A stretch of DNA of 64,000 bases from an uncultured Bacteroidales bacterium (GCA_944326315.1 CALVDP010000001.1:36903-100902), one strand, 5' to 3'. Shown: positions 36,802 through 46,953, numbered from the stretch's first letter. Translations and numbers: made by a program. Notes: generated by a model not told the origin, from the letters alone.

Positions 36802-37479
36802 ATGGACAATCTTTACAAATACTTGACTGAACATTCCACGCCACAGACAGAAGCTCTGGAATGGATTGAAAGACAGACGCATATCAGGACCAACCATGCG
36901 CGGATGCTGACCGGGCCTGTCCAGGGCAGGTTCATCAAGATGCTTGCAGCAGCCCTCGCCCCGAAACGGATTCTGGAAATAGGGACCTTCACAGGATATT
37001 CGGCCGTATGCCTTGCCATGGCATTGCCGGAAGACGGACATCTCGATACTCTTGAGATAAATGACGAACTGGAAGACCTCATTCTCGAAGGCTTTGCCAG
37101 AGCCGGAGTCTCAGATAAAGCCAACCTCATGATCGGAGATGCCAGGGAGACACTGGCTGTCCTGCGGAAAGAGATTCTCGAAGAAGGGACAAGACCTGCG
37201 TACGACATGGCATACATCGATGCCAACAAGAGGGAATATCCTGACTATTACAGGCTTGTATTCGACATTGTGAAGCCCGGAGGTTACATTCTGGCTGACA
37301 ACGTGCTCTGGGACGGCAAGGTGTACCAAAGCCCTGTGCCGCAGGACAGACAGACACTCGGAATAGCTGAGTTCAATGACATGGCGGCACAGGACCCGCG
37401 CGTGGAATCTGTCATCATCCCTGTCAGGGACGGGCTGAATTTAATCAGGAAAATACCCGGAATACCTTTCGAAAAATGA
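36802..37479 (+). CDS. SAM-dependent O-methyltransferase (class I, COMT-like)
   Basis: A 225-residue methyltransferase of the family that includes caffeoyl-CoA O-methyltransferase relatives in bacteria. SAM motif I is 'RILEIGTFTGYSAVCLAMAL', motif II is 'HLDTLEINDELEDL', and metal/catalytic positions are 'DMAYIDANKREYPDYYRL' and 'GGYILADNVLWDGKV'. Length is standard. Small catechol-type substrates are typical of the family, but the actual substrate here is unknown. It is the last gene of the plus-strand trio and is convergent with murA. Confidence 0.93.
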   Translation: MDNLYKYLTEHSTPQTEALEWIERQTHIRTNHARMLTGPVQGRFIKMLAAALAPKRILEIGTFTGYSAVCLAMALPEDGHLDTLEINDELEDLILEGFARAGVSDKANLMIGDARETLAVLRKEILEEGTRPAYDMAYIDANKREYPDYYRLVFDIVKPGGYILADNVLWDGKVYQSPVPQDRQTLGIAEFNDMAAQDPRVESVIIPVRDGLNLIRKIPGIPFEK

Positions 37480-37483
37480 AATA

Positions 37484-37502
37484 AGGGCTGAAAGAGCCTT
37501 TC
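37484..37502 (+). terminator. Weak hairpin after the O-methyltransferase gene
   Basis: AAGGGCT, a GAAAG loop, then AGCCTTT gives a short stem with one mismatch just after the stop codon. It could be the terminator between this gene and the convergent murA, but the stem is weak. Confidence 0.3.
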
Positions 37503-37537
37503 GGGAAGTGAAAAGACAGCCGGATTATTGAAAATCG

Positions 37538-38851
37538 TCAGCCGCGGGAAATGTGGGCACCAAGGGCATTCAGACGCAGGTCAATGTCCTCGTAGCCGCG
37601 GTCTATCTGCTCTATGTTGCCGATGACACTCGTCCCCTTGGCGGACATGGCCGCTATCAGCAGGGCGATTCCTGCGCGGATATCAGGAGACAGCATATTG
37701 TTGGCCCTGAGCTGGAACTTGTGGTCATGCCCTATGACCACAGCCCTGTGCGGGTCGCACAACAGAATCTGTGCACCCATGTCAATAAGATGGTCCACGA
37801 AGAAAAGACGGCTCTCGAACATCTTCTGATGTATGAGCACGCTTCCCCTGCACTGCGTAGCCACCACGAGCATCACGCTCAGGAGGTCAGGGGTAAGTCC
37901 CGGCCACGGTGCGTCGGCAATGGTCATTATAGAACCATCGAGGAACGATTCTATCACATAACTTTCCTGTTCCGGCACGAAAATATCATCCCCGCGCTGC
38001 TCCAGATTCACACCGAGCCTGCGGAAAGACTCCGGTATGATGCCAAGATTCTCATAGGACACATCCCTGATGGTGATAGCACTCCTGTTCATGGCAGCCA
38101 TGCCGATGAAGCTGCCCACCTCTATCATGTCGGGGAGTATGGTGTGCTCTGTCCCTCCGAGGGCATCCACGCCTGTGATGGTCAGAAGATTGGAGCCGAT
38201 GCCGTCGATCTTCGCCCCCATGCGCACAAGCATCCTGCTCAGCTGCTGGATATATGGCTCGCATGCAGCGTTGTAGATCACGGTCCTACCCTCTGACAGC
38301 ACTGATGCCATCAGTATGTTCGCGGTACCTGTGACAGAAGCCTCGTCAAGAAGCATGTATGAGCCTTTCAGTCTCGTCCCTGCAGGAATATGAAGATAAT
38401 AGGCCTTCTTCTGCTGGTCATAATGGAGCGAAGCCCCGAGGCTTGTCATGCCGGCAATATGGGTATCTACCCTGCGGCGGCCGATCTTGTCACCGCCAGG
38501 CTTCGGGAAATACGCATGTCCCAGCCTTGCGAGCAACGGGCCTGATATCATCACGGACCCTCTCAGCGCGGCACATTTGCGTACAAATTCGGTGCTTTCC
38601 ACATAAGAGGCGTCTATATCGTCTGCCTGGAAGGAATATTTCCCCTTGTCAAGACGTTTCACCTTCACCCCCATACCCTCCAGCAGAAGTATAAGATTCC
38701 GTACATCCAGGATTTCCGGTATATTGGAGATGATGACTTCCTCCCGTGTCAGAAGGACAGCACATATCACTTCAAGCGCCTCATTCTTGGCACCCTGCGG
38801 CCGTATCGTTCCCGATAGCTTGTAGCCGCCCTCTATTACGAACGAGCTCAT
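37538..38851 (-). CDS. murA: UDP-N-acetylglucosamine 1-carboxyvinyltransferase, Asp-type active site
   Basis: 437 residues from ATG 38849-38851 (MSSFVIEGGYKLSGTIRPQG); the open frame continues upstream without family resemblance. It catalyses the first committed step of peptidoglycan synthesis, adding enolpyruvate from PEP to UDP-GlcNAc. Landmarks are 'GAKNEALEVICAVLLT', 'RKCAALRGSVMISGPLLARLG' and the active-site loop 'KPGGDKIGRRRVDTH'. The usual catalytic Cys (C115 in E. coli) is replaced by Asp121. Other Asp-type MurA enzymes are fosfomycin-insensitive. It is the last gene of the DUF308-dnaG-metG-murB-murA run, 117 bp after murB. Confidence 0.96.
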   Translation of the reverse strand: MSSFVIEGGYKLSGTIRPQGAKNEALEVICAVLLTREEVIISNIPEILDVRNLILLLEGMGVKVKRLDKGKYSFQADDIDASYVESTEFVRKCAALRGSVMISGPLLARLGHAYFPKPGGDKIGRRRVDTHIAGMTSLGASLHYDQQKKAYYLHIPAGTRLKGSYMLLDEASVTGTANILMASVLSEGRTVIYNAACEPYIQQLSRMLVRMGAKIDGIGSNLLTITGVDALGGTEHTILPDMIEVGSFIGMAAMNRSAITIRDVSYENLGIIPESFRRLGVNLEQRGDDIFVPEQESYVIESFLDGSIMTIADAPWPGLTPDLLSVMLVVATQCRGSVLIHQKMFESRLFFVDHLIDMGAQILLCDPHRAVVIGHDHKFQLRANNMLSPDIRAGIALLIAAMSAKGTSVIGNIEQIDRGYEDIDLRLNALGAHISRG

Positions 38852-38968
38852 TTTCAGACCAACGGCAGTCCGACTTGTTGTTTTACTGCTGGCCGGGATC
38901 CTGTCGGACCTTGTTGCGGACTTTTCCTGAATACGGACAAATCCAGGTCCCAGCACATGTAACAGGCC

Positions 38969-40027
38969 TCAGATATGCTCCACCTCCGGAATAAGCGTTA
39001 TCCCGAAAATATCCAGGACAGAGGCCGTTATCTTTTTTTCAAGGGCAATGATCTCTTCCGGACGGGCTTTCCCGGTAAGATTCACAAGGACAAGCGGCTG
39101 CTTCGCGTAAACTCCGGCATTTCCGGCACTGTATCCCTTCCATCCGCACTGCTCTATAAGCCATGCGGCCGGTATCTTGACAAATCCTGATCCGGCATCA
39201 TAATGAGGCACGACATATTCCGGCCCGTATTTGGAGCGGGCATAATTCTCCACCCTTCCGAAGGATGACCTCGGCACGACCGGATTCTTGAAAAAGCTTC
39301 CCGCATTGCCGGTCTCCGACGGATCAGGCAGCTTGGAATTCCTTATATCAAGGATTACTGACCTTACAAGACCTGGAGAAAGCGTTGTCTCCGGCATCTC
39401 CTGCATCCGCTTGTCCACAGCGGCACGCACATGTCCGTAATCCAGGACCGGACCGGCATCCGGAGACAGCTCCAGTATGACGGATGTGACGACATAACGT
39501 CCCTTGGCAGACTGCTTGAAAACAGAATCCCTGTATCCGTAATGACAATCATCCTTCCTTATTGTCTTCAATGAACATGTCACCGCATCGAAACAGCATA
39601 CTCCGGAGACAATATCCTTGAATTCCACTCCGTAAGCCCCAATGTTCTGGACAGCGGCAGCGCCTGTCTCCCCCGGTATTCCAGACAGATTTTCGGTTCC
39701 CCACAGTCCATGTCCGGCACACCATCCGCAGACATCATCCCATGCAGTGCCAGCCCCGACCTCTATGCGGACCTTCCCGTCTTTCCCGGGAAGCTCCCTG
39801 ACAAACCTGATATCAGAATGGAAGACAGTCCCCGGAAAATCTCCGGTGAAGAGAAGGTTGCTGCCTCTCCCTATATGGAGGAAAGGTTTCGGCAGGGAGA
39901 ACTGCCTCCCTGCCGAAAAAAAGCCGGCGAGTTCCTCCGCACTTCCGTAGCTGACGAAGCACGCGCAGGATACATCCATGCCGAATGTATTGTGCTGCAA
40001 AAGACTGCAGTTGTACCTTATATCCAT
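38969..40027 (-). CDS. murB: UDP-N-acetylenolpyruvoylglucosamine reductase
   Basis: A 352-residue FAD-dependent MurB, E. coli (type I) form by length, that reduces the enolpyruvyl group made by MurA. The FAD-binding domain shows 'HIGRGSNLLFTGDFPGTVF' and 'ENLSGIPGETGAAAVQNIGAYG', visible as 'GIPGETGAAAVQNIGAYG'. The catalytic Tyr/Arg region is 'CHYGYRDSVFKQS', and the proton-donor Ser region is 'NAGSFFKNPVV'. The start at 40025-40027 lies 1 bp from the metG stop, indicating translational coupling. Confidence 0.95.
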   Translation of the reverse strand: MDIRYNCSLLQHNTFGMDVSCACFVSYGSAEELAGFFSAGRQFSLPKPFLHIGRGSNLLFTGDFPGTVFHSDIRFVRELPGKDGKVRIEVGAGTAWDDVCGWCAGHGLWGTENLSGIPGETGAAAVQNIGAYGVEFKDIVSGVCCFDAVTCSLKTIRKDDCHYGYRDSVFKQSAKGRYVVTSVILELSPDAGPVLDYGHVRAAVDKRMQEMPETTLSPGLVRSVILDIRNSKLPDPSETGNAGSFFKNPVVPRSSFGRVENYARSKYGPEYVVPHYDAGSGFVKIPAAWLIEQCGWKGYSAGNAGVYAKQPLVLVNLTGKARPEEIIALEKKITASVLDIFGITLIPEVEHI

Positions 40028-40028
40028 G

Positions 40029-42212
40029 TCAACCTATTTCAGAGCCGTTGCAGAGTGTCTCTTCAGGAGTGATGAAACGCATCTTGCCGTCAGGCTGCCT
40101 TGCCATAAGTATCATGCCTTTGGACTCTATGCCGCGTATCTTGCGTGGCTGGAGATTGGCGAGGATGCATATCTGCTTTCCGAGCATCTGCTCCGGAGTA
40201 TAATATTCGGCTATGCCGGACACTATCGTACGTCTGTCGATACCTGTATCTATGGTAAGCTTAAGAAGTTTGTCGGTCTTAGGTACACGTTCCGCCTCAA
40301 GCACGGTAGCGGTCCTGATGTCCATCTTGCCGAACTCATCGAAAGTACACTCAGGCTTCTGCGGTGACACCGGTGCCTGGGCTGCCGCAGCAGCTTCCCT
40401 TGCAGCTTTCTTCTCCTCAAGTCTGTGCACCTGATTCTCCACGACACTGTCCTCGATCTTGCTGAACAGCAGGACAGCTTCACCGAGCTGATGTCCTTCA
40501 GGAAGTATGTCCTGGCGGCCGAGATCCTGCCATGAAAGCACAGGCAGTCCGTCCCCGCAGGATGCGGAAGAAGCGCCGTACGGCTCTGTATGGAGCGCAG
40601 CAGCCTCCCCGTCCTTGAAAAGGTTCTCTCCGGTGCATCCAGGATCCCCTGCCCTGTGGTCCACACCTGCATTTATGCCGACATTCAGGATATTCCTCAG
40701 CTTCCCTGCCGAGAATGGCAGGAACGGCTCGAATACTATCGCAAGGTCTGCGCATATCTGCAATGACACGTTCAGAATGGATGCTGCCCTGTCCATATCT
40801 GTCTTGGCCACCTTCCACGGTTCGGTATCCGTCAGATACTTGTTCCCGATACGGGCAATGTTCATGGCATCTTTCAGAGCCTCACGGAACTTGTAGTTCT
40901 CTATGTTCTCCTCCACGGATTTTTTCAGTGCAGGAATCTGGCCGAGAGTTTCGGCATCGATCGGTTCAGGCTTCGGATTGCCCGGGACCCTGCCTCCGAA
41001 ATATTTGTGGGTCAGGACTACGGCCCGGTTCACGAAATTGCCGAATATGGCCACAAGTTCATTGTTGTTGCGGGCCTGGAAATCCTTCCACGTATAGTCA
41101 TTGTCCTTGGTCTCGGGGGCATTGGCGCAGAGCACATACCTGAGCACATCCTCCTGTCCCGGAAATTCCTCAAGATACTCGTTGAGCCACACCGCCCAGT
41201 CGTGGGATGTGGATATCTTGTCACCCTCGAGGTTGAGAAACTCGTTGGCTGGCACATTGTCAGGAAGGATATATTGGCCGTAGGCCTTCAGCATGGAAGG
41301 GAAGACGATGCAGTGGAAAACGATATTGTCTTTCCCGATAAAGTGCACCAGCTTGGTGTCCTGTGACTTCCACCATTTCTCCCAGCTTTCCGGCAGAAGC
41401 TCCATCGTATTGGAAATATAGCCGATAGGCGCATCGAACCATACATAGAGCACCTTGCCGTCAGCGCCTTCCACAGGCACAGGCACGCCCCAGTCAAGGT
41501 CACGGCTCACGGCACGCGGCTGCAGCCCTGCATCAAGCCATGACTTGCACTGGCCGTAGACGTTGGTTTTCCATTCCTTGTGATTTTCGAGAATCCACTC
41601 CCTTAGCCACGGCTCGTAGCGGTCCAGCGGCAGATACCAGTGTTTTGTACTCTTCTTCACGAGCTTGCCTCCGCTCAATGCAGATCTCGGGTTTATCAGC
41701 TCGTCAGGACTGAGCGTGCTGCCGCATTTCTCGCACTGGTCCCCGTATGCTCCTTCATTGCCGCATTTCGGGCATGTGCCCACTATATACCTGTCTGCAA
41801 GGAAAGTCTTCGCCTCCTCGTCGTAATACTGCTCGCTCTCCTTCTCGATGAACTTGCCTTCATCATAGAGTTTCCTGAAGAATTCCGAGGCATTCCTGTG
41901 ATGCACCGCAGAAGTGGTGCGGGAATAGATGTCGAAATTGATTCCGAAACCGGCAAATGACTTCCTGATGATACCGTGATATTTGTCCACGACATCCTGA
42001 GGCGTACAGCCCTGCTTCTTTGCCTTGATGGTGATAGGCACGCCGTGCTCGTCGGAGCCGCAGATGAAAAGCACATCCTCCCCTTTCATCCTGAGATATC
42101 TGACATATATGTCGGCCGGGACATACACACCGGCAAGATGTCCTATATGTACCGGTCCGTTGGCGTACGGAAGCGCACATGTGACCAAAGTCCTCTTGTA
42201 ATTTACACTCAT
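40029..42212 (-). CDS. metG: Methionyl-tRNA synthetase with C-terminal tRNA-binding domain and an internal insertion
   Basis: 727 residues from ATG 42210-42212 ([20 protein letters not shown]). The HIGH motif is 'GPVHIGHL', the zinc knuckle is '[18 protein letters not shown]', and the KMSKS equivalent is '[12 protein letters not shown]'. A C-terminal Trbp111/EMAP-type OB domain ('[20 protein letters not shown]') ends the protein. Between the anticodon-binding helices, around residues 511-556, there is an extra Gly/Ala/Cys-containing stretch of roughly 45 residues ('[19 protein letters not shown]' and following) not expected in relatives. It resumes with '[20 protein letters not shown]'. The start is 31 bp downstream of repeat copy B. 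murB follows 1 bp after the stop. Confidence 0.95.
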   Translation of the reverse strand: MSVNYKRTLVTCALPYANGPVHIGHLAGVYVPADIYVRYLRMKGEDVLFICGSDEHGVPITIKAKKQGCTPQDVVDKYHGIIRKSFAGFGINFDIYSRTTSAVHHRNASEFFRKLYDEGKFIEKESEQYYDEEAKTFLADRYIVGTCPKCGNEGAYGDQCEKCGSTLSPDELINPRSALSGGKLVKKSTKHWYLPLDRYEPWLREWILENHKEWKTNVYGQCKSWLDAGLQPRAVSRDLDWGVPVPVEGADGKVLYVWFDAPIGYISNTMELLPESWEKWWKSQDTKLVHFIGKDNIVFHCIVFPSMLKAYGQYILPDNVPANEFLNLEGDKISTSHDWAVWLNEYLEEFPGQEDVLRYVLCANAPETKDNDYTWKDFQARNNNELVAIFGNFVNRAVVLTHKYFGGRVPGNPKPEPIDAETLGQIPALKKSVEENIENYKFREALKDAMNIARIGNKYLTDTEPWKVAKTDMDRAASILNVSLQICADLAIVFEPFLPFSAGKLRNILNVGINAGVDHRAGDPGCTGENLFKDGEAAALHTEPYGASSASCGDGLPVLSWQDLGRQDILPEGHQLGEAVLLFSKIEDSVVENQVHRLEEKKAAREAAAAAQAPVSPQKPECTFDEFGKMDIRTATVLEAERVPKTDKLLKLTIDTGIDRRTIVSGIAEYYTPEQMLGKQICILANLQPRKIRGIESKGMILMARQPDGKMRFITPEETLCNGSEIG

Positions 42213-42243
42213 AATAAGGATCCCCGTTATAATATCATAAAAC

Positions 42244-42388
42244 AACGTCAGTTCGACAAATTATTCTGTTCAATATCCGAGATTCCGTCGAACTGACGTT
42301 ACGACTTCTTCGAAATCTCTTTTCCATTTTCGTGTCACCCCTCTTAAATTCTTAAATTCATTCCATTCATTTCATCGAATTCACGTTA
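42244..42388 (-). repeat. Dispersed structured repeat, copy B (full length)
   Basis: About 145 bp between dnaG and metG, read on the minus strand. In order it has an AT-rich left part ('TTAACGTGAATTCGATGAAA'), the conserved TTAAGAGGGGTGACACG core, a small hairpin GATTTC-GAA-GAAGTC, and a large inverted repeat AACGTCAGTTCGAC / GTCGAACTGACGTT (42287-42300 and 42244-42257 on the plus strand). The large stem is 14 bp perfect, with a loop of about 29 nt. Its right end is 31 bp before the metG start, and it points in the metG direction. Confidence 0.85.
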
Positions 42389-42416
42389 AAACAATTCAGG
42401 CAAACGGACCCTGCCG

Positions 42417-44402
42417 CTACACTCTGCCGAGCTTGTTGTTTATAAGTGCCCTGGCCTTGTTCAGCGCATTCATCCTGCCCAGGATTTGAACCTGCTCGTC
42501 AGGATCAGGGGAAGACGCGAGACTCAGGGAAAGCTCCCTGGTCATCTTGTCCAGCCGTCGGCCCTGATAGGCAAGCAAGGATCTGGGTACAAAGATAATC
42601 AATTGTGTGGCAACAGATGTCAATGCCCTCCTATAATTGTCTACCGTAAGTATATATTTGTCCACAAGTATGTCGGTGGTCACGGCAGCCACATCCGGAT
42701 CCTGGCTGTTCATGAGCCTGGACTGTATCTGGGTCTGCGCAAGTCCCTGGTCATACAGCCCGAAATACAGGTCATAGATCTTCCTGTATGCGGTATTGGA
42801 GAATTCCACGGCATCCTGTGAAAGCCAGTTGTCTATGAATTCCGCCACCGTATCCGGCCTGTCGTCAGGGATATAATATTCAGAATCCCTGTCGAACTCA
42901 AGCGGGGTCTGTCCGTTCTCAAGTATAAATCCCAACAGCTCCTTCTCACACGGTGCGAGAAAAGGGTCTTCGAGGGATACAGGCTCTGTCTGGACAGCCG
43001 GCTCGGACACCGTCACATGGCTGTCCGGCACATCATTGGCTGCCTCCAGCCCCGCCGTTTCCCTGCGGCGCCGGATCTCTTCCTGCCTCCGTTCCTCCAG
43101 AAGCATGTCCTCGCGCGTCCGCCTTATCCTCTCGAACAGTATCCGCGTCGATATGTTGAACCTTTCGCTGCAGGTATCAACGTACACCGACCGTTTCACC
43201 GGATCAGGAATCATGGCCACCGTATCCGCTATGTCGTTGATCAGTTCCGCCTTTTTTAGAGGGTCGTCACCGGCCTCGTCTAGAAGGATATCGGACTTGA
43301 AGCCTATAAAGTCCTGCTCATGGCTTTTCAGGAAGGCCTCCACCTCTTCCAGGGTATGCTTCCGGGAAAAGGAATCCGGGTCATCACCGTCCGGGAGAAG
43401 CACCACCTTCACGTTGAGTCCTTCCTTGAGGACAAGGTTGATACCTCTGAGGGCCGCCTTGATGCCGGCACTGTCACCGTCATATATTATGGTCACGTTC
43501 TGTGAATACTTCCTGATGAGCCTGATCTGCTCGACAGTAAGGGATGTTCCGCTCGAAGCCACCACATTGCGGATTCCGAGCTGATGCATGGATATCACAT
43601 CCAGATAACCCTCTACAAGGATGCACCTGTCCCGGCGCACGATCTCGTTTCTCGCAAACCATATCCCGTAGAGGGAGCGGCTCTTGACATAAATCTCAGT
43701 CTCGGGAGAATTCACATATTTGGCGACTGTCTTGTCAGACCTCAGAGTCCTGCCTCCGAAGGCTATTATCCTGCCCGACGGAGAATGGATCGGGAACATC
43801 ACCCTGTCATAGAAACGGTCCGCCACCTTGCCGTCATCGCGTCTGTAGCATAATCCGGTATCAATCAGGAATTCCTCCTTGTAACCGGCCTTGCGTGCCT
43901 CGTCGTAAAGCGCAGTGCGTGCCGCCGGAGCCCATCCCAGCCCGAATTTCTCTATCGTGGCATCTTCCAGCCCTCTCGTCCTGAAATACGCGTATCCTAC
44001 CCGCCCTGTCTCCGACATAAGACTGTCCCTGAAGAACTTCCCGGCAAACTCGGAGACAAGGTACAGGCTTTCGCTGCGCTGGCGGCTGGCTATCTCTTCC
44101 GCAGTCTCCTCTTTCTCGACTACTTCGATATGGTATTTCCTGGCAAGGAACTTCAGGGCCTCGACATAGGTCAGCCCCTCATGCTCCATCACGAAGCCTA
44201 CGGCAGTTCCCGACTTGCCGCAGCCGAAACATTTGAATATCCCCTTGGCGGGAGAGACATAGAATGAAGGAGTCTTCTCGTTGTGGAACGGGCAGCATGC
44301 AATGAAATTGGCTCCCCGCCTCTTGAGAGAGACGAAGTCACCCACGACATCCTCGATCCGGGCGGAATCCAATATTTTGTCTACTGTCTCCCGAGGGATC
44401 AT
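42417..44402 (-). CDS. dnaG: DNA primase
   Basis: A 661-residue bacterial primase that makes RNA primers at the replication fork. The N-terminal zinc-binding domain shows 'CCPFHNEKTPSFYVSPAKGIF' followed by 'CFGCGKSG', with ligands around Cys37, His40, Cys58 and Cys61. The catalytic core includes 'RVMFPIHSPSGRIIAFGGRTL' and a TOPRIM segment 'CILVEGYLDVISMHQLG' and 'IYDGDSAGIKAALRG'. The C-terminal helicase-interaction part is variable, as usual. Length is normal. It follows the DUF308 gene after 3 bp and precedes metG across repeat copy B. Confidence 0.97.
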   Translation of the reverse strand: MIPRETVDKILDSARIEDVVGDFVSLKRRGANFIACCPFHNEKTPSFYVSPAKGIFKCFGCGKSGTAVGFVMEHEGLTYVEALKFLARKYHIEVVEKEETAEEIASRQRSESLYLVSEFAGKFFRDSLMSETGRVGYAYFRTRGLEDATIEKFGLGWAPAARTALYDEARKAGYKEEFLIDTGLCYRRDDGKVADRFYDRVMFPIHSPSGRIIAFGGRTLRSDKTVAKYVNSPETEIYVKSRSLYGIWFARNEIVRRDRCILVEGYLDVISMHQLGIRNVVASSGTSLTVEQIRLIRKYSQNVTIIYDGDSAGIKAALRGINLVLKEGLNVKVVLLPDGDDPDSFSRKHTLEEVEAFLKSHEQDFIGFKSDILLDEAGDDPLKKAELINDIADTVAMIPDPVKRSVYVDTCSERFNISTRILFERIRRTREDMLLEERRQEEIRRRRETAGLEAANDVPDSHVTVSEPAVQTEPVSLEDPFLAPCEKELLGFILENGQTPLEFDRDSEYYIPDDRPDTVAEFIDNWLSQDAVEFSNTAYRKIYDLYFGLYDQGLAQTQIQSRLMNSQDPDVAAVTTDILVDKYILTVDNYRRALTSVATQLIIFVPRSLLAYQGRRLDKMTRELSLSLASSPDPDEQVQILGRMNALNKARALINNKLGRV

Positions 44403-44405
44403 CCG

Positions 44406-45044
44406 TTACTCCTTATCCTGTCCTGCCTTCTCGAATTCCGCATCCTTGGCGTCTGAGAAATCCATGTCAGGACCGCCCTTCTTCCCTGATGACGGGAACC
44501 GGATGTCGTACTCGTGTATCGCCCTGGTCATCTTCCATGAAGCGAACAGTTCGGAAAGTCCGTATATGAGAATGGCGATGCCGGCAATAAGCGTCATTGT
44601 AGAGGCCGCATCAAAAGGCCTGAAAAGGAGCAGGACCCCGCCACCTGCACAGATCACGGGAAGCAGGAATGACCAGGCCGTGACACTTACAAAGGAGGCT
44701 GCGCTGATCATGGCGGCAATCTGGAAGATACCGAAGACCAGAAGGGCTACTCCTATCACAATGATGACGAAACTTGCCACTGCCTCCGGGAACACGAAGA
44801 GCAGGACTCCGATCACCAGGTCGACTACAGTGTTGAACACAAGCAGGCCGAGCCCGCCGTTACGTCTGTTGACTATGCCATAGACCAGGGACACGAGCCC
44901 GGATGCAATCATGACCGAGGCAAGCACCTTGACCAGGAAAATAAGGGAAGTCCCCGGCTTGATCACGAGGATGCAGCCGATCAGTATGGCCAGGGCTGCC
45001 CTTGCCCAGCCGCTGAACTTATTTCTGAAACCGAATGTTATCAT
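44406..45044 (-). CDS. DUF308/HdeD-family membrane protein
   Basis: About 212 residues from ATG 45042-45044 (MITFGFRNKFSGWARAALAI); 14 further residues are possible upstream. Six hydrophobic helices in three pairs are visible, e.g. 'AALAILIGCILVIKPGTSLI', 'FVIIVIGVALLVFGIFQIAA' and 'MTLIAGIAILIYGLSELFAS'. This internal repetition and the 'P-G-T' turns fit the DUF308/HdeD family, first named from an E. coli acid-resistance island protein. The C-terminal tail is charged and cytoplasmic. Molecular function is not established. It is the first gene of the minus-strand run leading into dnaG. Confidence 0.82.
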   Translation of the reverse strand: MITFGFRNKFSGWARAALAILIGCILVIKPGTSLIFLVKVLASVMIASGLVSLVYGIVNRRNGGLGLLVFNTVVDLVIGVLLFVFPEAVASFVIIVIGVALLVFGIFQIAAMISAASFVSVTAWSFLLPVICAGGGVLLLFRPFDAASTMTLIAGIAILIYGLSELFASWKMTRAIHEYDIRFPSSGKKGGPDMDFSDAKDAEFEKAGQDKE

Positions 45045-45227
45045 GACAAATGAAATATGTGCCGGAGCCGCATGCGGCCCGTGCATGGAAACTTAAAAAA
45101 CAGTGCCGCCCTCCAGGGCAACAAGTGCAAAAATAGAAATAATTTTGTTAATTTCGCGCCGTCCCAGCCGAACATTTGCACACGGTGCATGCAGGCTGGC
45201 AGCTGAGTCGGTCATAAAACATTTCAC

Positions 45228-46895
45228 ATGAAGTCAGATATAGAAATAGCAAGAAGCGTCAGGATGAAGAAAATCACCGATGTCGCCGCAGGCATCGGCA
45301 TTCCGGAAGATGAAATCGAGCAGTACGGGCACTACATGGCCAAGATACCTGTAGAGCTCATCGATGAAGAGAAGGTAAGGAAGAGCAACCTGATTCTTGT
45401 GACAGCCATCACTGCCACAAAGGCCGGCATCGGCAAGACAACAGCGTCGATAGGACTTGCTCTCGGGATGCAGAAAATCGGAAAAAAGGCCGTGGTGGCA
45501 CTCAGGGAACCGTCCCTGGGGCCATGTTTCGGCATGAAGGGAGGCGCTGCCGGAGGGGGCTACGCGCAGGTGCTTCCCATGGAGAAGATCAACCTGCACT
45601 TTACCGGGGACTTCCATGCAGTGACATCCACGCACAACATGATAACCGCATTGCTGGACAACTGGCTGTACCAGCACCAGGCCGAAGGGGCCGCACTGAA
45701 GGAGATCGTATGGAAAAGGGTGCTTGACGTGAACGACAGGTCTCTGCGCAGCATTGTCACAGGGCTTGGGCCGAGGACAAACGGTATTGTGCAGGAGTCA
45801 GGTTTCGATATCACCCCGGCTTCCGAGATCATGGCCATACTCTGCCTGTCAAAGGACCTGGAAGATGTCAAGAGGAGGATAGGGAACATCACGCTCGGAT
45901 ACCGCTTCGACGGCAGCCCGTTCACGGTGAACGACCTGGGTGTGGCAGGGGCGATGGCTGCGCTGATGGCGGATGCCATCAAGCCGAACCTCGTCCAGAC
46001 CACGGAGGGGTCTGCAGCCATCGTCCACGGAGGGCCGTTCGCCAACATCGCACACGGATGCAATTCCATACTTGCCACCAAGGAAGCGATGACATTCGCC
46101 GACTATGTCATCACGGAGGCGGGATTCGGCGCAGACCTCGGTGCGGAGAAATTCCTGAACATCAAATGCCGCAAAAGCGGGCTCTGCCCGAAACTCACCC
46201 TCATTGTGGCTACACTGCAGGGTCTGAAAATGCACGGCAATGTACCTCTCGAAAAGATAAAGGAGCCGAATGCAGAAGGTGTAAGGAGGGGATTCGCAAA
46301 TCTTGACAGGCACATAAGCAATCTGAAGGCCTTCGGCCAGACCGTAATGGTGTGCTTCAACAAATTCGCGTCCGACACTGAAGATGAAATCAGGATAGTA
46401 GAGGAACACTGCAGGGAAAAAGGCGTATACTTCGCCATCAACGACGCTTATGCCCACGGAGGCGAAGGAGCGGTGGATCTTGCCGCTAAAGTGACGGAAA
46501 TCATAGAGAAAGACCCTTCCGGCCCGCTCCGGTTCACATACCCCGACGAGGCAGGGACGGCAGAGAAGATCACGGCCGTGGCCGAAAAGATCTACGGGGC
46601 CGGCTCGGTCACTTTCAGTGCCGCAAGCCGCAAACAGATAGCGCGGATAGAACAGCTCGGACTCTCGGGCTTCCCCGTATGCATAGCCAAGACCCAGTAT
46701 TCCTTCTCGCAGGACCCGAAAAGATACGGCGCACCGTCCGGATTCAACTTCGAGATCAAGGATATAATCATCAATACCGGAGCTGAAATGATAGTGGCCA
46801 TAGCTGGTGATATCATCAGGATGCCCGGACTTCCGAAAGAGCCTCAGGCCCTCCACATCGACATAGTTGGCGGCCAGATAGACGGACTGAGCTGA
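45228..46895 (+). CDS. fhs: Formate-tetrahydrofolate ligase
   Basis: A 555-residue ATP-dependent enzyme that joins formate to tetrahydrofolate, giving 10-formyl-THF for one-carbon metabolism and purines. The N-terminus '[20 protein letters not shown]' and the P-loop region '[19 protein letters not shown]' are typical. Other landmarks are '[21 protein letters not shown]', shown here by '[18 protein letters not shown]', then '[20 protein letters not shown]' and '[15 protein letters not shown]'. The length is that of the family. A single TAatTTCG near 45149 may be a degenerate -7 element. A PHP phosphoesterase gene follows after about 10-58 bp, depending on its start. Confidence 0.97.
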   Translation: MKSDIEIARSVRMKKITDVAAGIGIPEDEIEQYGHYMAKIPVELIDEEKVRKSNLILVTAITATKAGIGKTTASIGLALGMQKIGKKAVVALREPSLGPCFGMKGGAAGGGYAQVLPMEKINLHFTGDFHAVTSTHNMITALLDNWLYQHQAEGAALKEIVWKRVLDVNDRSLRSIVTGLGPRTNGIVQESGFDITPASEIMAILCLSKDLEDVKRRIGNITLGYRFDGSPFTVNDLGVAGAMAALMADAIKPNLVQTTEGSAAIVHGGPFANIAHGCNSILATKEAMTFADYVITEAGFGADLGAEKFLNIKCRKSGLCPKLTLIVATLQGLKMHGNVPLEKIKEPNAEGVRRGFANLDRHISNLKAFGQTVMVCFNKFASDTEDEIRIVEEHCREKGVYFAINDAYAHGGEGAVDLAAKVTEIIEKDPSGPLRFTYPDEAGTAEKITAVAEKIYGAGSVTFSAASRKQIARIEQLGLSGFPVCIAKTQYSFSQDPKRYGAPSGFNFEIKDIIINTGAEMIVAIAGDIIRMPGLPKEPQALHIDIVGGQIDGLS

Positions 46896-46953
46896 CATCC
46901 CTGCGTTGAAGGCTCCGTACGCAATGCAGACCATGAAATATGATAAAGGGAAT

